NCBI GenBank assembly: GCA_023453025.1
Contig: JAEXUD010000006.1
Span: 1 to 64,000 of the forward strand
Reading direction: 5' to 3'
Length of the DNA: 64,000 nt
From: Bacillota bacterium
GTDB lineage: Bacteria; Bacillota; Clostridia; Tissierellales; Sedimentibacteraceae
Both the position numbers and the translations under genes were made by a program. The notes beneath the pieces were generated by a model that saw only the letters and a list, made by a program, of their open reading frames with translations, had not been told where the DNA came from and ran no database searches. This document shows positions 35,001 through 42,165 of the stretch, one piece after another (position 1 is the first letter of the stretch; the number at the start of each line of letters is the position of its first letter).

Positions 35001-35513
35001 TCACTATATCCTAAGGTTTTTGAAGATTATTTGAAGACCATAAAAGAAGAAGGAAGTTTGAGACTTATGGGAAGCGATATATTCTTTCATGGTCTGGAAG
35101 AGGGAGAAACCTGTGAGGTGAAAATTGCCGAGGGTCAAAAGCTGAGCATAAAGCTGGTAGGAGTCAAAGCAAACGAGGACGGCACAAAAGATTTAGTATT
35201 TGAGGCTAATGGCAATAGAAGGGTTATTACTATAAAAGATAAAAATGCTGTTAATTTAAAGAGTGCATCTGTTGAAATAATTATGGCAGATCCCGGTCAT
35301 CAGTATGAAATCGGAGCTAATATACCCGGCAATGTATACAAAATTATGGTTAAACAAGGAGACAAGGTAGAAGCAGGTCAGCCTATAGCAGTGCTGGAGG
35401 CTATGAAGATGGAAACCAACGTAATATCTCCTTTGGCAGGAACAGTTGCAAAGATATACGTGAAGGAAGGGCAGAGAGTAGTAGCAGGAGAATTAATAGC
35501 GGAATTAGAATAA
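32085..35513 (+). CDS. pyc: Pyruvate carboxylase
   Basis: This biotin enzyme makes oxaloacetate from pyruvate, bicarbonate and ATP. The 1142-residue single chain carries a biotin carboxylase (1-450, ATP-grasp GGGGRGMR near 165-172), a carboxyltransferase domain (about 525-800, TTMRDAHQSLMATR) and a PYC-OADA tetramerisation region. The C-terminal biotin carrier has biotinyl Lys in EAMKMETN near 1108. Full length, normal order. AATGGAGGAA precedes the ATG. It is a single-gene unit followed by a repeat hairpin at 35521. Its role is anaplerotic. Confidence 0.96.
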   Translation: MIKFKRVLVANRGEIAIRVFRACEELGIRSVAIYSEEDKNSLFRTKADEAYQVGKNKKPVDAYLGIDEIISLAKSKGVDAIHPGYGFLSENVEFARKCEEEGIVFIGPDHVMMSKLGDKIRSKIVANSVGVPTIPGIEEAVKSESDAKKFADFCGYPVILKASAGGGGRGMRIAWREEDLLREFRSAQSEARKAFGIDDIFIEKYLEKPKHIEVQVLGDNFGNIVHLFERDCSIQRRHQKVVEFTPALSITEEQRDAICQDALKVARAVNYRNAGTLEFLVDKSGKHYFIEMNPRIQVEHTVTEMVTGVDIVQAQILIAQNYKLDSDEINIKSQNDIKQNGFAIQCRVTTEDPANNFAPDTGKIDVYRTGSGFGIRLDGGNGFTGSVISPYYDSLLVKVISHGRTFNDAINKNTRALKELTVHGVKTNIGFLLNVLNHETFKKGQCDTGFIADNPSLLNVRGGEDKELRVLNYIANIVVNETKGVKPQFDVPRVPELTGRETKNGLKQLLDEKGPKEVSDYVLNQKRLLLTDTTMRDAHQSLMATRVRTVDMEKIAPAMSKLASGLFSVEMWGGATFDVAYRFLKEDPWERLRTLREKMPNILFQMLLRGANAVGYKNYPDNVIREFVKASAKEGIDVYRIFDSLNWLEGMEIAIDEVLNQNKMVEASICYTGDILDETRDKYTLKYYVDLAKKLEKRGAHILAIKDMSALLKPMAADKLIRALKNELTIPVHLHTHDTSGNGVVTVYSAANAGVDIVDTAFNSMAGLTSQPPLNSVIAALNNTERDTMLNLDDMQKISDYWEAVRPVYNKFESGLKTGTAEIYKYEIPGGQYSNLKPQVESFGLGHRFEEVKEMFKTVNYMLGDIVKVTPSSKAVGDMAIFMVQNELTSENIYEKAKDMDFPDSIVSYFEGMMGQPEGGFPEDLQHLVLKGKEPIKCRPGELLPPEDFNKIKKMLQEKHNLEGTDEEALSYSLYPKVFEDYLKTIKEEGSLRLMGSDIFFHGLEEGETCEVKIAEGQKLSIKLVGVKANEDGTKDLVFEANGNRRVITIKDKNAVNLKSASVEIIMADPGHQYEIGANIPGNVYKIMVKQGDKVEAGQPIAVLEAMKMETNVISPLAGTVAKIYVKEGQRVVAGELIAELE

Positions 35514-35520
35514 TAGAAAT

Positions 35521-35595
35521 ATGAGATTCTTACGCTGCGCTCAGGATGACAAAGCAATGTCATTCTGAAACGCAGGAGAAGAATCTCATTTTTTT
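35521..35595. repeat. REP-like palindrome, also a terminator
   Basis: An imperfect inverted repeat of about 31-bp arms (ATGAGATTCTT ... / ... AAGAATCTCAT) with a TGACAAAGCAATGTCA centre and a T7 tail. The GAGATTCTT-CGCTGCGCTCA-type sequence resembles dispersed hairpin repeats common in bacterial genomes. Confidence 0.75.
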
Positions 35596-35644
35596 ATGCG
35601 TCCATATTGCTTGTTCTTGACTTCTCCTTATTTTATTTCGAAGC

Positions 35645-35673
35645 TTGCTAATTAATAATATATAATCTATAAT
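35645..35673 (+). promoter_or_regulatory. Promoter of the amidase-isoaspartyl dipeptidase pair
   Basis: TTGCTA (35645-35650), 17 bp, TATAAT (35668-35673), 28 bp before the ATG. Confidence 0.7.
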
Positions 35674-35700
35674 AATTAAAAGAAAATACGGAGGGATTAT

Positions 35701-36528
35701 ATGAGTAAATTCAATGTAGCTTTATTGCAGACCTCAGTGTATGACAACAAAGAAAAAAACATAGAAAATGCAGTAAAAATAATTAAAAAGGTTGCCAGAG
35801 AAGGCGCTGACATTGCAGTACTTCCTGAAATGTTCTGCTGTCCCTATGATAACTCATGGTTCAGAAAACTCAGTGAAAAAGAGGGAGGTCCGGCCTATAA
35901 GGCTATGAGCAGCGCTGCAAAGGAATCAGGAATTTACATAGCCGCAGGAACCATCCCCGAATCAGAAAATGACAACGTCTATAACACTGCATACGTATTT
36001 GACAGGAATGGAGATCAAATAGCCAAGCACAGAAAAATGCATTTGTTTGATATAGACATAAAGGGCGGACAATATTTTAAAGAATCAGACACCTTCACAC
36101 CCGGAAGAGATGTGACAGTATTTGATACAGAATTCTGCAAAATAGGTCTTGCAATTTGTTATGATATCAGATTTCCTGAATTAAGCAGACTGATGGCAGT
36201 TGAGGGTGCCGAGGTTATAGTTGCGCCGGGAGCATTCAATATGACTACAGGACCTGCTCATTGGGAGCTTCACTTCAGAGCCAGAGCTCTTGACAATCAG
36301 GTTTATACCATAGGTGTTGCACCTGCCAGGGATATGGAAGCATCCTATCATTCTTACGGGAACTCCATAGTTGCATCACCGTGGGGAAATGTTGTCAACA
36401 GAATGGATGAAAAGGAAGGCTATCTAATACAGGAAATTGATTTGGATTATGTTAAAAAGGTAAGAGCTGAGCTGCCGTTATTGCAGCACATAAGAAGGGA
36501 TATTTACAGCCTGAACAAACTATTATAA
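35701..36528 (+). CDS. Carbon-nitrogen hydrolase, omega-amidase (NIT2)-like
   Basis: A 275-residue nitrilase-superfamily enzyme. The catalytic triad is Glu in VLPEMFCCPYDN (near 42), Lys in HRKMHLFDID (near 112) and Cys in GLAICYDIRFPEL (near 153). Overall pattern and length match omega-amidases of the NIT2 group, which hydrolyse 2-oxoglutaramate and 2-oxosuccinamate. The next gene, isoaspartyl dipeptidase, begins 42 bp later in the same direction, suggesting repair or recycling of damaged Asn/Gln products. Confidence 0.88.
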   Translation: MSKFNVALLQTSVYDNKEKNIENAVKIIKKVAREGADIAVLPEMFCCPYDNSWFRKLSEKEGGPAYKAMSSAAKESGIYIAAGTIPESENDNVYNTAYVFDRNGDQIAKHRKMHLFDIDIKGGQYFKESDTFTPGRDVTVFDTEFCKIGLAICYDIRFPELSRLMAVEGAEVIVAPGAFNMTTGPAHWELHFRARALDNQVYTIGVAPARDMEASYHSYGNSIVASPWGNVVNRMDEKEGYLIQEIDLDYVKKVRAELPLLQHIRRDIYSLNKLL

Positions 36529-36570
36529 ATCAGACGGGATAAAAATATCTATTAACATATTGGAGGGATT

Positions 36571-37758
36571 ATGTTAACTATTATAAGAAATGCTGATGTT
36601 TATACGCCTGAGCATGCAGGTAAAAATGATGTGCTGCTGCTTGGAAACAAAATAGCAGCAGTGAGTGACACTATTAATATTGAAACTGACGGGGCTGTAG
36701 AAATATATGAAATTGATGCTGAGGGTAAAAAGCTTGTTCCCGGATTTATTGACTCACATGTACATATATTGGGAGGCGGCGGAGAGGGTGGATTTTCTAC
36801 CAGAACACCCGAAGCCACATTATCTAAGATTACAGCTGCAGGAGTTACCACTGTTGTAGGGTGTCTTGGGACAGATGGCGTGGCCAGAGATGTGATATCT
36901 CTTTTGGCAAAGGCGAGAGGCTTAGAAGAGGAAGGGATTACTACATACATATATACAGGCTCATACAGGTTTCCCCTTAAAACCATAACCGGTGAAATAA
37001 TGAAGGATATTATGGTTGTTGATAAAATTATAGGGATAGGAGAGGTGGCTATTTCAGACCATCGTTCCTCACAGCCGACCTTTGAAGAATTTGTAAGAGC
37101 AGTTTCTGACGCAAGAGTAGGCGGAATGCTTTCCGGAAAGGCAGGCATAATAAACATACATTTAGGAGACGGACCAAGAAAGATAGACTTGCTGAGAAAA
37201 GCATTGAAAGAAACAGAAATTCCCGTAACACAGTTTTTACCGACTCATGTAAACAGAAATGCCGAGCTTTTTGAAGAGTGCATGTACTATGCCAAAGACG
37301 GGGGTTATATAGATTTCACCGGCAGCGAAGACCCTGATTTCTGGGAGGAAACAGACGGTGAAGTAAGATTCAGCAAAGGCCTTAAAAGATTGCTGGATGA
37401 AGGAGTTTGCCATGATAATTTCACTTTATCCTCTGACGGTCAGGGAAGTCTGCCCATATTTAATGAGAAAAAGGAATTTATAGGATTAGATATAGGAAGA
37501 TCAACATGTTTAATAAAAGCAATAAAGGAATGTGCGTACCGTGAAAATATTCCTCTTGAAATCGCGCTAAGAGCAATTACTTGCAATCCTGCAAAAATAT
37601 TAAAGCTGAAAAATAAAGGCAGGATAGATAAAGGAATGGATGCCGACTTATGTCTTCTGGATGATAATTTGGATATTGATACGGTAATCGCCAAAGGAAA
37701 GATAATGGTACAAAATAAAAATGTTTTAATTTACGGAGTATTTGAAAATAAAAATTAA
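36571..37758 (+). CDS. iadA: Isoaspartyl dipeptidase (beta-aspartyl peptidase)
   Basis: This amidohydrolase-fold metallopeptidase cleaves beta-Asp-Xaa dipeptides arising from damaged proteins. The 395 residues include the metal-binding DSHVHILGGGGEGG (near 62), TRTPEATLSKITAAGVTTVVG, GEVAISDHRSS (near 155), LPTHVNRN and the catalytic-Asp region TLSSDGQGSLP near 290. AATGGAGGG-type ribosome site precedes the ATG. It is likely co-transcribed with the amidase gene. A long palindromic element follows. Confidence 0.93.
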   Translation: MLTIIRNADVYTPEHAGKNDVLLLGNKIAAVSDTINIETDGAVEIYEIDAEGKKLVPGFIDSHVHILGGGGEGGFSTRTPEATLSKITAAGVTTVVGCLGTDGVARDVISLLAKARGLEEEGITTYIYTGSYRFPLKTITGEIMKDIMVVDKIIGIGEVAISDHRSSQPTFEEFVRAVSDARVGGMLSGKAGIINIHLGDGPRKIDLLRKALKETEIPVTQFLPTHVNRNAELFEECMYYAKDGGYIDFTGSEDPDFWEETDGEVRFSKGLKRLLDEGVCHDNFTLSSDGQGSLPIFNEKKEFIGLDIGRSTCLIKAIKECAYRENIPLEIALRAITCNPAKILKLKNKGRIDKGMDADLCLLDDNLDIDTVIAKGKIMVQNKNVLIYGVFENKN

Positions 37759-37788
37759 GTTATTATTCACAGTTACAAAGTGAAGGCG

Positions 37789-37980
37789 AAAAATAAGAAA
37801 AATACCCGCCCACGGTTTCGGACACAAATAATTCTAAAGCTCATTGCGGCTAAAAATCCTACAGCTTGCAAACTCGCTGACGCTCAAACAGTGCAAGCTG
37901 CTTAACGAATTTTTAGCCTCCATTCGCTAAGAATTATAGTCGTGTCCTGCAAATGTTCGCTATATATTTTTCTTATTTTT
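37789..37980. repeat. 192-bp imperfect palindromic element
   Basis: The ends are perfect inverted copies (AAAAATAAGAAAAATA at 37789-37804 and its complement at 37965-37980). Inner blocks also pair: GGACAC/GTGTCC, ATAATTCT/AGAATTAT, GGCTAAAAAT/ATTTTTAGCC and AGCTTGCA/TGCAAGCT. The loop is about 21 nt. It fills most of the 362-bp gap 37759-38120 and has no coding frame. A non-autonomous MITE-like or RNA-hairpin repeat is the best description. Confidence 0.8.
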
Positions 37981-38120
37981 CTTAGGTTTTATGGATAGCA
38001 ACAAAATTAAACAAAATAATTATATGCTCGGTATTACTAAACTGGGCTTAATTTTATTTACATATTTGTTTAACATTTATATGTATTATGTCATAATTTA
38101 AACTAAAAAGGAGATTTTTC

Positions 38121-38582
38121 ATGCGAATTATAATAGATGGAGATGCATGCCCTCAGAGAGTGAAAGAAATATGCGAGGCAGCGGCAAAAGAATTCGAGAT
38201 TGAACTAATTATTGTCGTCGACATAGACCATTATATAGTTAGCGATTATCAGGTAGTAGTGGTTGAGCAAGGCAGGGATTCAGTTGACTACAAAATTGTA
38301 CAGCTGTTTAAGGAAGGAGATATTTTAATAACTCAGGACTACGGTTTGGCCAGCCTTGTTTTGAATAAGGCATCAGCCGTAATTCATACAGCAGGATTTT
38401 TCATAAATAAAAATAATATAGATAATCTACTTCAATCCAGGTACATCAGCGGCAAAATAAGAAAGCTGGGAGGCAAGACAAAAGGTCCTGCCAAGAGAAC
38501 AAAGGAACAGGATGAAAACTTCAAGAAATGTCTTTACAAGGTACTGCATGAGAAGCTTGCAAAAGGCAAACATAAATTATAA
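38121..38582 (+). CDS. YaiI/YqxD family (DUF188) protein
   Basis: The 153-residue protein matches the UPF0178/DUF188 family, a small PIN-like fold of unknown function. Recognisable pieces are the N-terminal IIIDGDACPQRVKEI, VEQGRDSVDYKIVQ and ILITQDYGLASLVL segments with conserved Asp residues, and GGKTKGPAKRT near the C-terminus. A nuclease-like role is inferred from the PIN similarity only. AAAGGAG precedes the ATG. A hairpin terminator follows at once. Confidence 0.88.
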   Translation: MRIIIDGDACPQRVKEICEAAAKEFEIELIIVVDIDHYIVSDYQVVVVEQGRDSVDYKIVQLFKEGDILITQDYGLASLVLNKASAVIHTAGFFINKNNIDNLLQSRYISGKIRKLGGKTKGPAKRTKEQDENFKKCLYKVLHEKLAKGKHKL

Positions 38583-38583
38583 G

Positions 38584-38604
38584 AGAGCCTGTCCGGGCTC
38601 TTTT
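38584..38604 (+). terminator. Terminator after the DUF188 gene
   Basis: AGAGCC / GGCTCT stem with a 6-nt loop and a TTTTG tail, just before the IclR promoter region. Confidence 0.65.
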
Positions 38605-38625
38605 GTTTGCCATTGCAAAAAACAA

Positions 38626-38674
38626 TTTGACAATGTAAAAAAGTATTGACAAACAAGAAATTTTCTGCTAAAAT
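38626..38674 (+). promoter_or_regulatory. iclR promoter with overlapping palindromic operator
   Basis: TTGACA (38646-38651), 17 bp, TAAAAT (38669-38674). An inverted repeat TTTGACAATG-N8-TATTGACAAA (38626-38653) covers the -35 box, as expected for an autorepressing IclR protein. The left arm extended by TAAAA recurs with one mismatch at 39518 in front of the catabolic operon. Confidence 0.75.
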
Positions 38675-38698
38675 TTTAAAAAAGACAACGAGGCATAT

Positions 38699-39469
38699 AT
38701 GGAAACGGTAGGGAAAATACAATCTGTGGACAGAGCTTCTTTAATAATAAAACTATTAGCAAAAAAAGAGTCACCAATGAAATTGACTGAAATTGCCGAT
38801 GAACTTGATATTAATAAGAGCACTTTACACGGAATAATCAATACATTAAAATTTCACGGACTTATTGATCAGGATAAAGAAACACAAAAATACAGATTAG
38901 GTATGTATCTGGTTGAGCTTGGAAATATAGTTACAAAATCTTTTGATATACGCACTATTACTTCACCGATTATTGCTGAAGTATGTGAGAAACTGAGTGA
39001 AACAGTGCATATAGGAATGCTTGATGGATATGATGTAGTGTATATAGATAAAAAAGAATCTAATCAATCCATGAGGATTTTTACAACTATTGGAGCAAGA
39101 AAACCTGCCTATTGTACAGGTGTTGGCAAAACCATACTTGCTTATCTGGATGAGGATATCTTAAACAATGGTATTCCGGAAAGTCTTGAAAAATTTACAA
39201 ATAATACAATCACTGATAAAAAGCTGCTTTTGGAAGAACTTAAAAAAATCAGGGAATCCGGCATTGCTTTTGATAATGAGGAAAATATAGAAGGATTAAT
39301 CTGCGTCGCAGCACCTATATTTGATGGTACAGGTAAGGCAAAATATTCAATAAGCGTATCGGGACCGACCATCAGGATGACAGAAGAAAAAATTAATGAA
39401 GCCATAAGTGTTGTTAAAGATGCTGCAAAGAAAATATCAGAAGAACTAGGTTACAAAGAGTTAAGATAA
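38699..39469 (+). CDS. IclR-family transcriptional regulator
   Basis: A 256-residue regulator with an N-terminal winged HTH (about 10-70, MKLTEIADELDINKSTLHGI) and a C-terminal IclR effector domain (about 80-250). The latter contains AYCTGVGKTILAYL, SGIAFDNEENIEGLICVAAP and SISVSGPTIRM. IclR proteins usually sense aromatic or small organic acids. The gene faces into the ten-gene catabolic run from 39634, and matching motifs before both units make it the likely local regulator. The ribosome site (GAGG) is weak. A terminator follows. Confidence 0.9.
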   Translation: METVGKIQSVDRASLIIKLLAKKESPMKLTEIADELDINKSTLHGIINTLKFHGLIDQDKETQKYRLGMYLVELGNIVTKSFDIRTITSPIIAEVCEKLSETVHIGMLDGYDVVYIDKKESNQSMRIFTTIGARKPAYCTGVGKTILAYLDEDILNNGIPESLEKFTNNTITDKKLLLEELKKIRESGIAFDNEENIEGLICVAAPIFDGTGKAKYSISVSGPTIRMTEEKINEAISVVKDAAKKISEELGYKELR

Positions 39470-39497
39470 ATTAATAGGGCGTATGCCCATTTATTTT
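39465..39497 (+). terminator. Terminator after iclR
   Basis: GGGC-GTAT-GCCC core (39477-39488) with flanking A/T pairing (AAATTAAT / ATTTATTTT). It separates iclR from the operon starting at 39634. Confidence 0.65.
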
Positions 39498-39517
39498 AGC
39501 AAATAACAAGAACTGAG

Positions 39518-39532
39518 TTTGATAATGTAAAA
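39518..39532 (+). promoter_or_regulatory. Candidate IclR half-site before the catabolic operon
   Basis: TTTGATAATGTAAAA differs by one base from 38626-38640 (TTTGACAATGTAAAA). The right arm is not well conserved here. A TATAAT at 39582-39587 is the best -10 candidate downstream. Confidence 0.5.
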
Positions 39533-39633
39533 CAATAATTTTTTTTATTACATGAAGAACAAGAGATAAATAAATTATATTTATAATAATTTCTTAAAAG
39601 TAAAACGTTTATCATAGATGAAAAGGAGTACTT

Positions 39634-40431
39634 ATGCAAGATATTAGAGATATTATTTTTAAAGAAATTTCGGAAGAAAAATTTAAGGCAATAATTTCAA
39701 CTGAAAAAGGTGGTTGCCTGTCAGGTGTAGCAGAAGCTAAAAAAATTGCAGCTGAAATTGATGTAGAAATAAGTTTTTTTCGTAATGAAGGAGAATCAAT
39801 TGAAGCAGGAGAACATATTTGTGAAATTATTGGTACTCCTAAACAGATAACAATAGCTGAAGAAAAGATAATAGGAAGCCTCAGTAAATATTCAGGTATT
39901 TCAACAGCAGCACGTAAAGCAGTAGAATTATCAAATGGAAAGAGCAGAATTGTTTCCGGTTCTATAAAAAAAATGCCTCCGGAAATAAAGATGGGCGTCA
40001 GAAGAGCTATAGAAAGCGGAGGTGCATCATGCAGGATAAGCACTATACCAATGGTTTATTTAGATAAGAATTACATTAAAATGCTGGGTTCTATACCAAA
40101 AGCTCTTAAATCGGTAGAAAGTCTAACCGAATTAGCTAAAGTTATACAGATTAAAGGGCAGCAGTTTTCTATTGAGGAAGAAACAATACAAGCAATTGAA
40201 AACGGCTGTAATATTCTGATGGTAGATACCGGCAACTTAAAAGATTTAGAAAAATGCATAGATACTACTGAAAGACTAGAAAAACGAAATGATGTTCAAA
40301 TAGCTTTTTCCGGGGGAATTAAATTAGAACAAATACAAATGATATGCAAATATAATATTGATGCAGTATGTATTGGAAAAGATATTGTTGATGCTTTACT
40401 TTTAGACATGAAATTGGATGTACTCATTTAA
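39634..40431 (+). CDS. modD: ModD-like protein (quinolinate phosphoribosyltransferase fold)
   Basis: The 265-residue protein matches ModD, a NadC-related family found with molybdenum metabolism genes. NadC-like elements are AEEKIIGSLSKYSGIST, KMPPEIKMGVRRAIESGG, the barrel strand NGCNILMVDTGN and AFSGGIKLEQIQMICKYNIDAVCIG. There are no other NAD biosynthesis genes here, and the next gene has a molybdopterin-binding domain, so ModD is preferred over NadC. Its exact reaction is not established. AAAAGGAG precedes the ATG; it is the first gene of the operon. Confidence 0.82.
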   Translation: MQDIRDIIFKEISEEKFKAIISTEKGGCLSGVAEAKKIAAEIDVEISFFRNEGESIEAGEHICEIIGTPKQITIAEEKIIGSLSKYSGISTAARKAVELSNGKSRIVSGSIKKMPPEIKMGVRRAIESGGASCRISTIPMVYLDKNYIKMLGSIPKALKSVESLTELAKVIQIKGQQFSIEEETIQAIENGCNILMVDTGNLKDLEKCIDTTERLEKRNDVQIAFSGGIKLEQIQMICKYNIDAVCIGKDIVDALLLDMKLDVLI

Positions 40432-40448
40432 TGAAAGGAGTAATGTGA

Positions 40449-41345
40449 ATGGGATTAAATTTATTGGAAAAAACGGAGTTGTGGATAAATGAAATTTATC
40501 TGAACAACACAAATTTAACATTAATTGCAGAAACAGTGGCAGATGTTTTAAAGATTGACAGAAGTAAAGTTTTAGTAGTTGATGTTAGAAATAAACATAT
40601 AACTTTGGATATATTAGAAAAAGATATTCCAGCTGAAAATATAATCGGAAAAGAGAATGAAATATTAGAGGCAGTTTCTAAAATAGATGGAGTAAAATTG
40701 ACTGATGATTCTAGCATACATTCAAATGGAATATTAGGGCTGATATGCTTGGAGGGTGAGAATCCTGCTGAAATAAACAATAAGGTAAAGAATATGGTCA
40801 GTGAAATGACTGAGCGTATTTCTAAACGGGCTATTATATTTCCAACTGGTTTTGAACTTAGAAAAAACCTGATAAAAGACACCAATACTCCTTATTTAAA
40901 AGAGTTATTGGAACAAAATGGTTATAAGGTTACAGTCGGTGATGTAATAGAGGATGATATAGATGATATGGTTTTTAAATTGTCAGATGCAATATCTCGT
41001 GCATATGGTTTAATAATCACAACGGGTGGAGTTGGTGCAGAGGATAAGGATAAAACCGTAGAAAGTATATTGCAGATCGATTCAGAGGCATCAACTCCTT
41101 ATATAGTAAAATTTAAGCAAGGAACAGGTCGCCATGTTAAGGATGGAGTAAGAATTGCAGTTGGTACGGTTGGACCTTCAATGATAGTATCTTTTCCCGG
41201 TCCAAATGATGAAGTCAGAGTAGCATCAGAGGCATTAATCAAATCCATAAACAACAGATTTGACAAAGAAACCACAGCCCGCAGTATAGCAGAAGTATTA
41301 GCAAAAAAACTTATGCATAAAGGATATCATCATCATGATAAATAA
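40449..41345 (+). CDS. Molybdopterin-binding-domain (MoCF/CinA-like) protein with His-rich tail
   Basis: The 298-residue protein has an uncharacterised N-terminal domain (about 1-130) and a MoCF-biosynthesis/MoaB-like domain (about 135-270) with the hallmark TTGGVGAEDKDKT. GTGRHVKDGVRIAVG and VSFPGPNDEV follow, as in CinA-type proteins. The last residues, HKGYHHHDK, could bind metal. With ModD it suggests that the pathway involves a molybdenum cofactor enzyme encoded elsewhere. It is 17 bp from modD and 26 bp from the hydratase gene, so it is part of one operon. Confidence 0.8.
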   Translation: MGLNLLEKTELWINEIYLNNTNLTLIAETVADVLKIDRSKVLVVDVRNKHITLDILEKDIPAENIIGKENEILEAVSKIDGVKLTDDSSIHSNGILGLICLEGENPAEINNKVKNMVSEMTERISKRAIIFPTGFELRKNLIKDTNTPYLKELLEQNGYKVTVGDVIEDDIDDMVFKLSDAISRAYGLIITTGGVGAEDKDKTVESILQIDSEASTPYIVKFKQGTGRHVKDGVRIAVGTVGPSMIVSFPGPNDEVRVASEALIKSINNRFDKETTARSIAEVLAKKLMHKGYHHHDK

Positions 41346-41371
41346 TAATTTTTTAGGAGGACTAAATATAT

Positions 41372-42145
41372 ATGAATCACTCAATTATTGCACAAAAGCT
41401 GTATGAAGCGGAAAAATCCTGCATTCAAATTGATGCGCCTACAAAAGAATATCCTGAGTTAACAGTAGAGGATGCTTATGAAATTCAATTATTAAATGTT
41501 AAGAAAAGGGTAGAAGAAGGAGAAAATGTAATTGGGATGAAGGTAGGCTTAACAAGCAAAGCCATGCAAAACCTACTTAATGTTAATGAGCCTGACTATG
41601 GACACTTAACTGATAAAATGTTGCTGCTAGAAGGGGGAATTTGCCCTTTTGACGAATTGATACAACCTAAGGTAGAGGGTGAATTAGCCTTTTGTCTAAA
41701 GAAAGGCTTAAAAGGACCAGGTGTAACAATAGCAGATGTATATAACGCAACTGATTGGGTAGTTCCTGCAATTGAAATCGTGGATAGTCGTGTTAAAGAT
41801 TGGAAAATAAAGTTGTGCGATACAATTGCCGATAATGGCTCCAGTGCAAAATTTGTTTTGGGAAGCAAGATGACACCAATATCTGAAGTTGATATGAGAT
41901 TAACGGGAATGACATTAGAAAAAAACGGTGAACTTGTTAATAGTGGTACCTGTGCAGAAGTTTTAGGCAACCCGGCAGCAGCTGTCGCATGGATTGCAAA
42001 TAAACTTGCAGCATTTGATATGGAATTAAAGGCAGGAAGCATTGTAATGGCAGGTGCATTAACTGCGGCACAAGCCGTAGAAAGAGGCGATAGCTTTACA
42101 GTAAATTTTTATGGAATGGGTAGCTTAACAGTAAAATTTAAATAA
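41372..42145 (+). CDS. mhpD: 2-keto-4-pentenoate hydratase (MhpD family)
   Basis: The family hydrates 2-hydroxypenta-2,4-dienoate to 4-hydroxy-2-oxovalerate. The 257 residues include GMKVGLTSKAMQNLLNVNEPDYG near 53, the metal-site Glu residues in PKVEGELAFCL (near 101-105), VPAIEIVDSRVKDWK and ADNGSSAKFVLGS. Related decarboxylases (4-oxalocrotonate decarboxylase) share the fold, but the two genes immediately downstream complete the Mhp-type lower pathway and support the hydratase call. It overlaps or abuts the aldehyde dehydrogenase frame. Confidence 0.9.
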   Translation: MNHSIIAQKLYEAEKSCIQIDAPTKEYPELTVEDAYEIQLLNVKKRVEEGENVIGMKVGLTSKAMQNLLNVNEPDYGHLTDKMLLLEGGICPFDELIQPKVEGELAFCLKKGLKGPGVTIADVYNATDWVVPAIEIVDSRVKDWKIKLCDTIADNGSSAKFVLGSKMTPISEVDMRLTGMTLEKNGELVNSGTCAEVLGNPAAAVAWIANKLAAFDMELKAGSIVMAGALTAAQAVERGDSFTVNFYGMGSLTVKFK

Positions 42146-42165
42146 TGGCAGAATGGAGCGAAGCA

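Noticed and set aside
37759..38120. CRISPR or tandem-repeat array
   Set aside because: The repeated blocks are inverted, not direct, and there is no regular spacing; it is a single long palindrome.
39634..40431. NadC (quinolinate phosphoribosyltransferase)
   Set aside because: No nadA/nadB neighbours; sequence and molybdenum-related neighbour fit ModD better, though the fold is the same.
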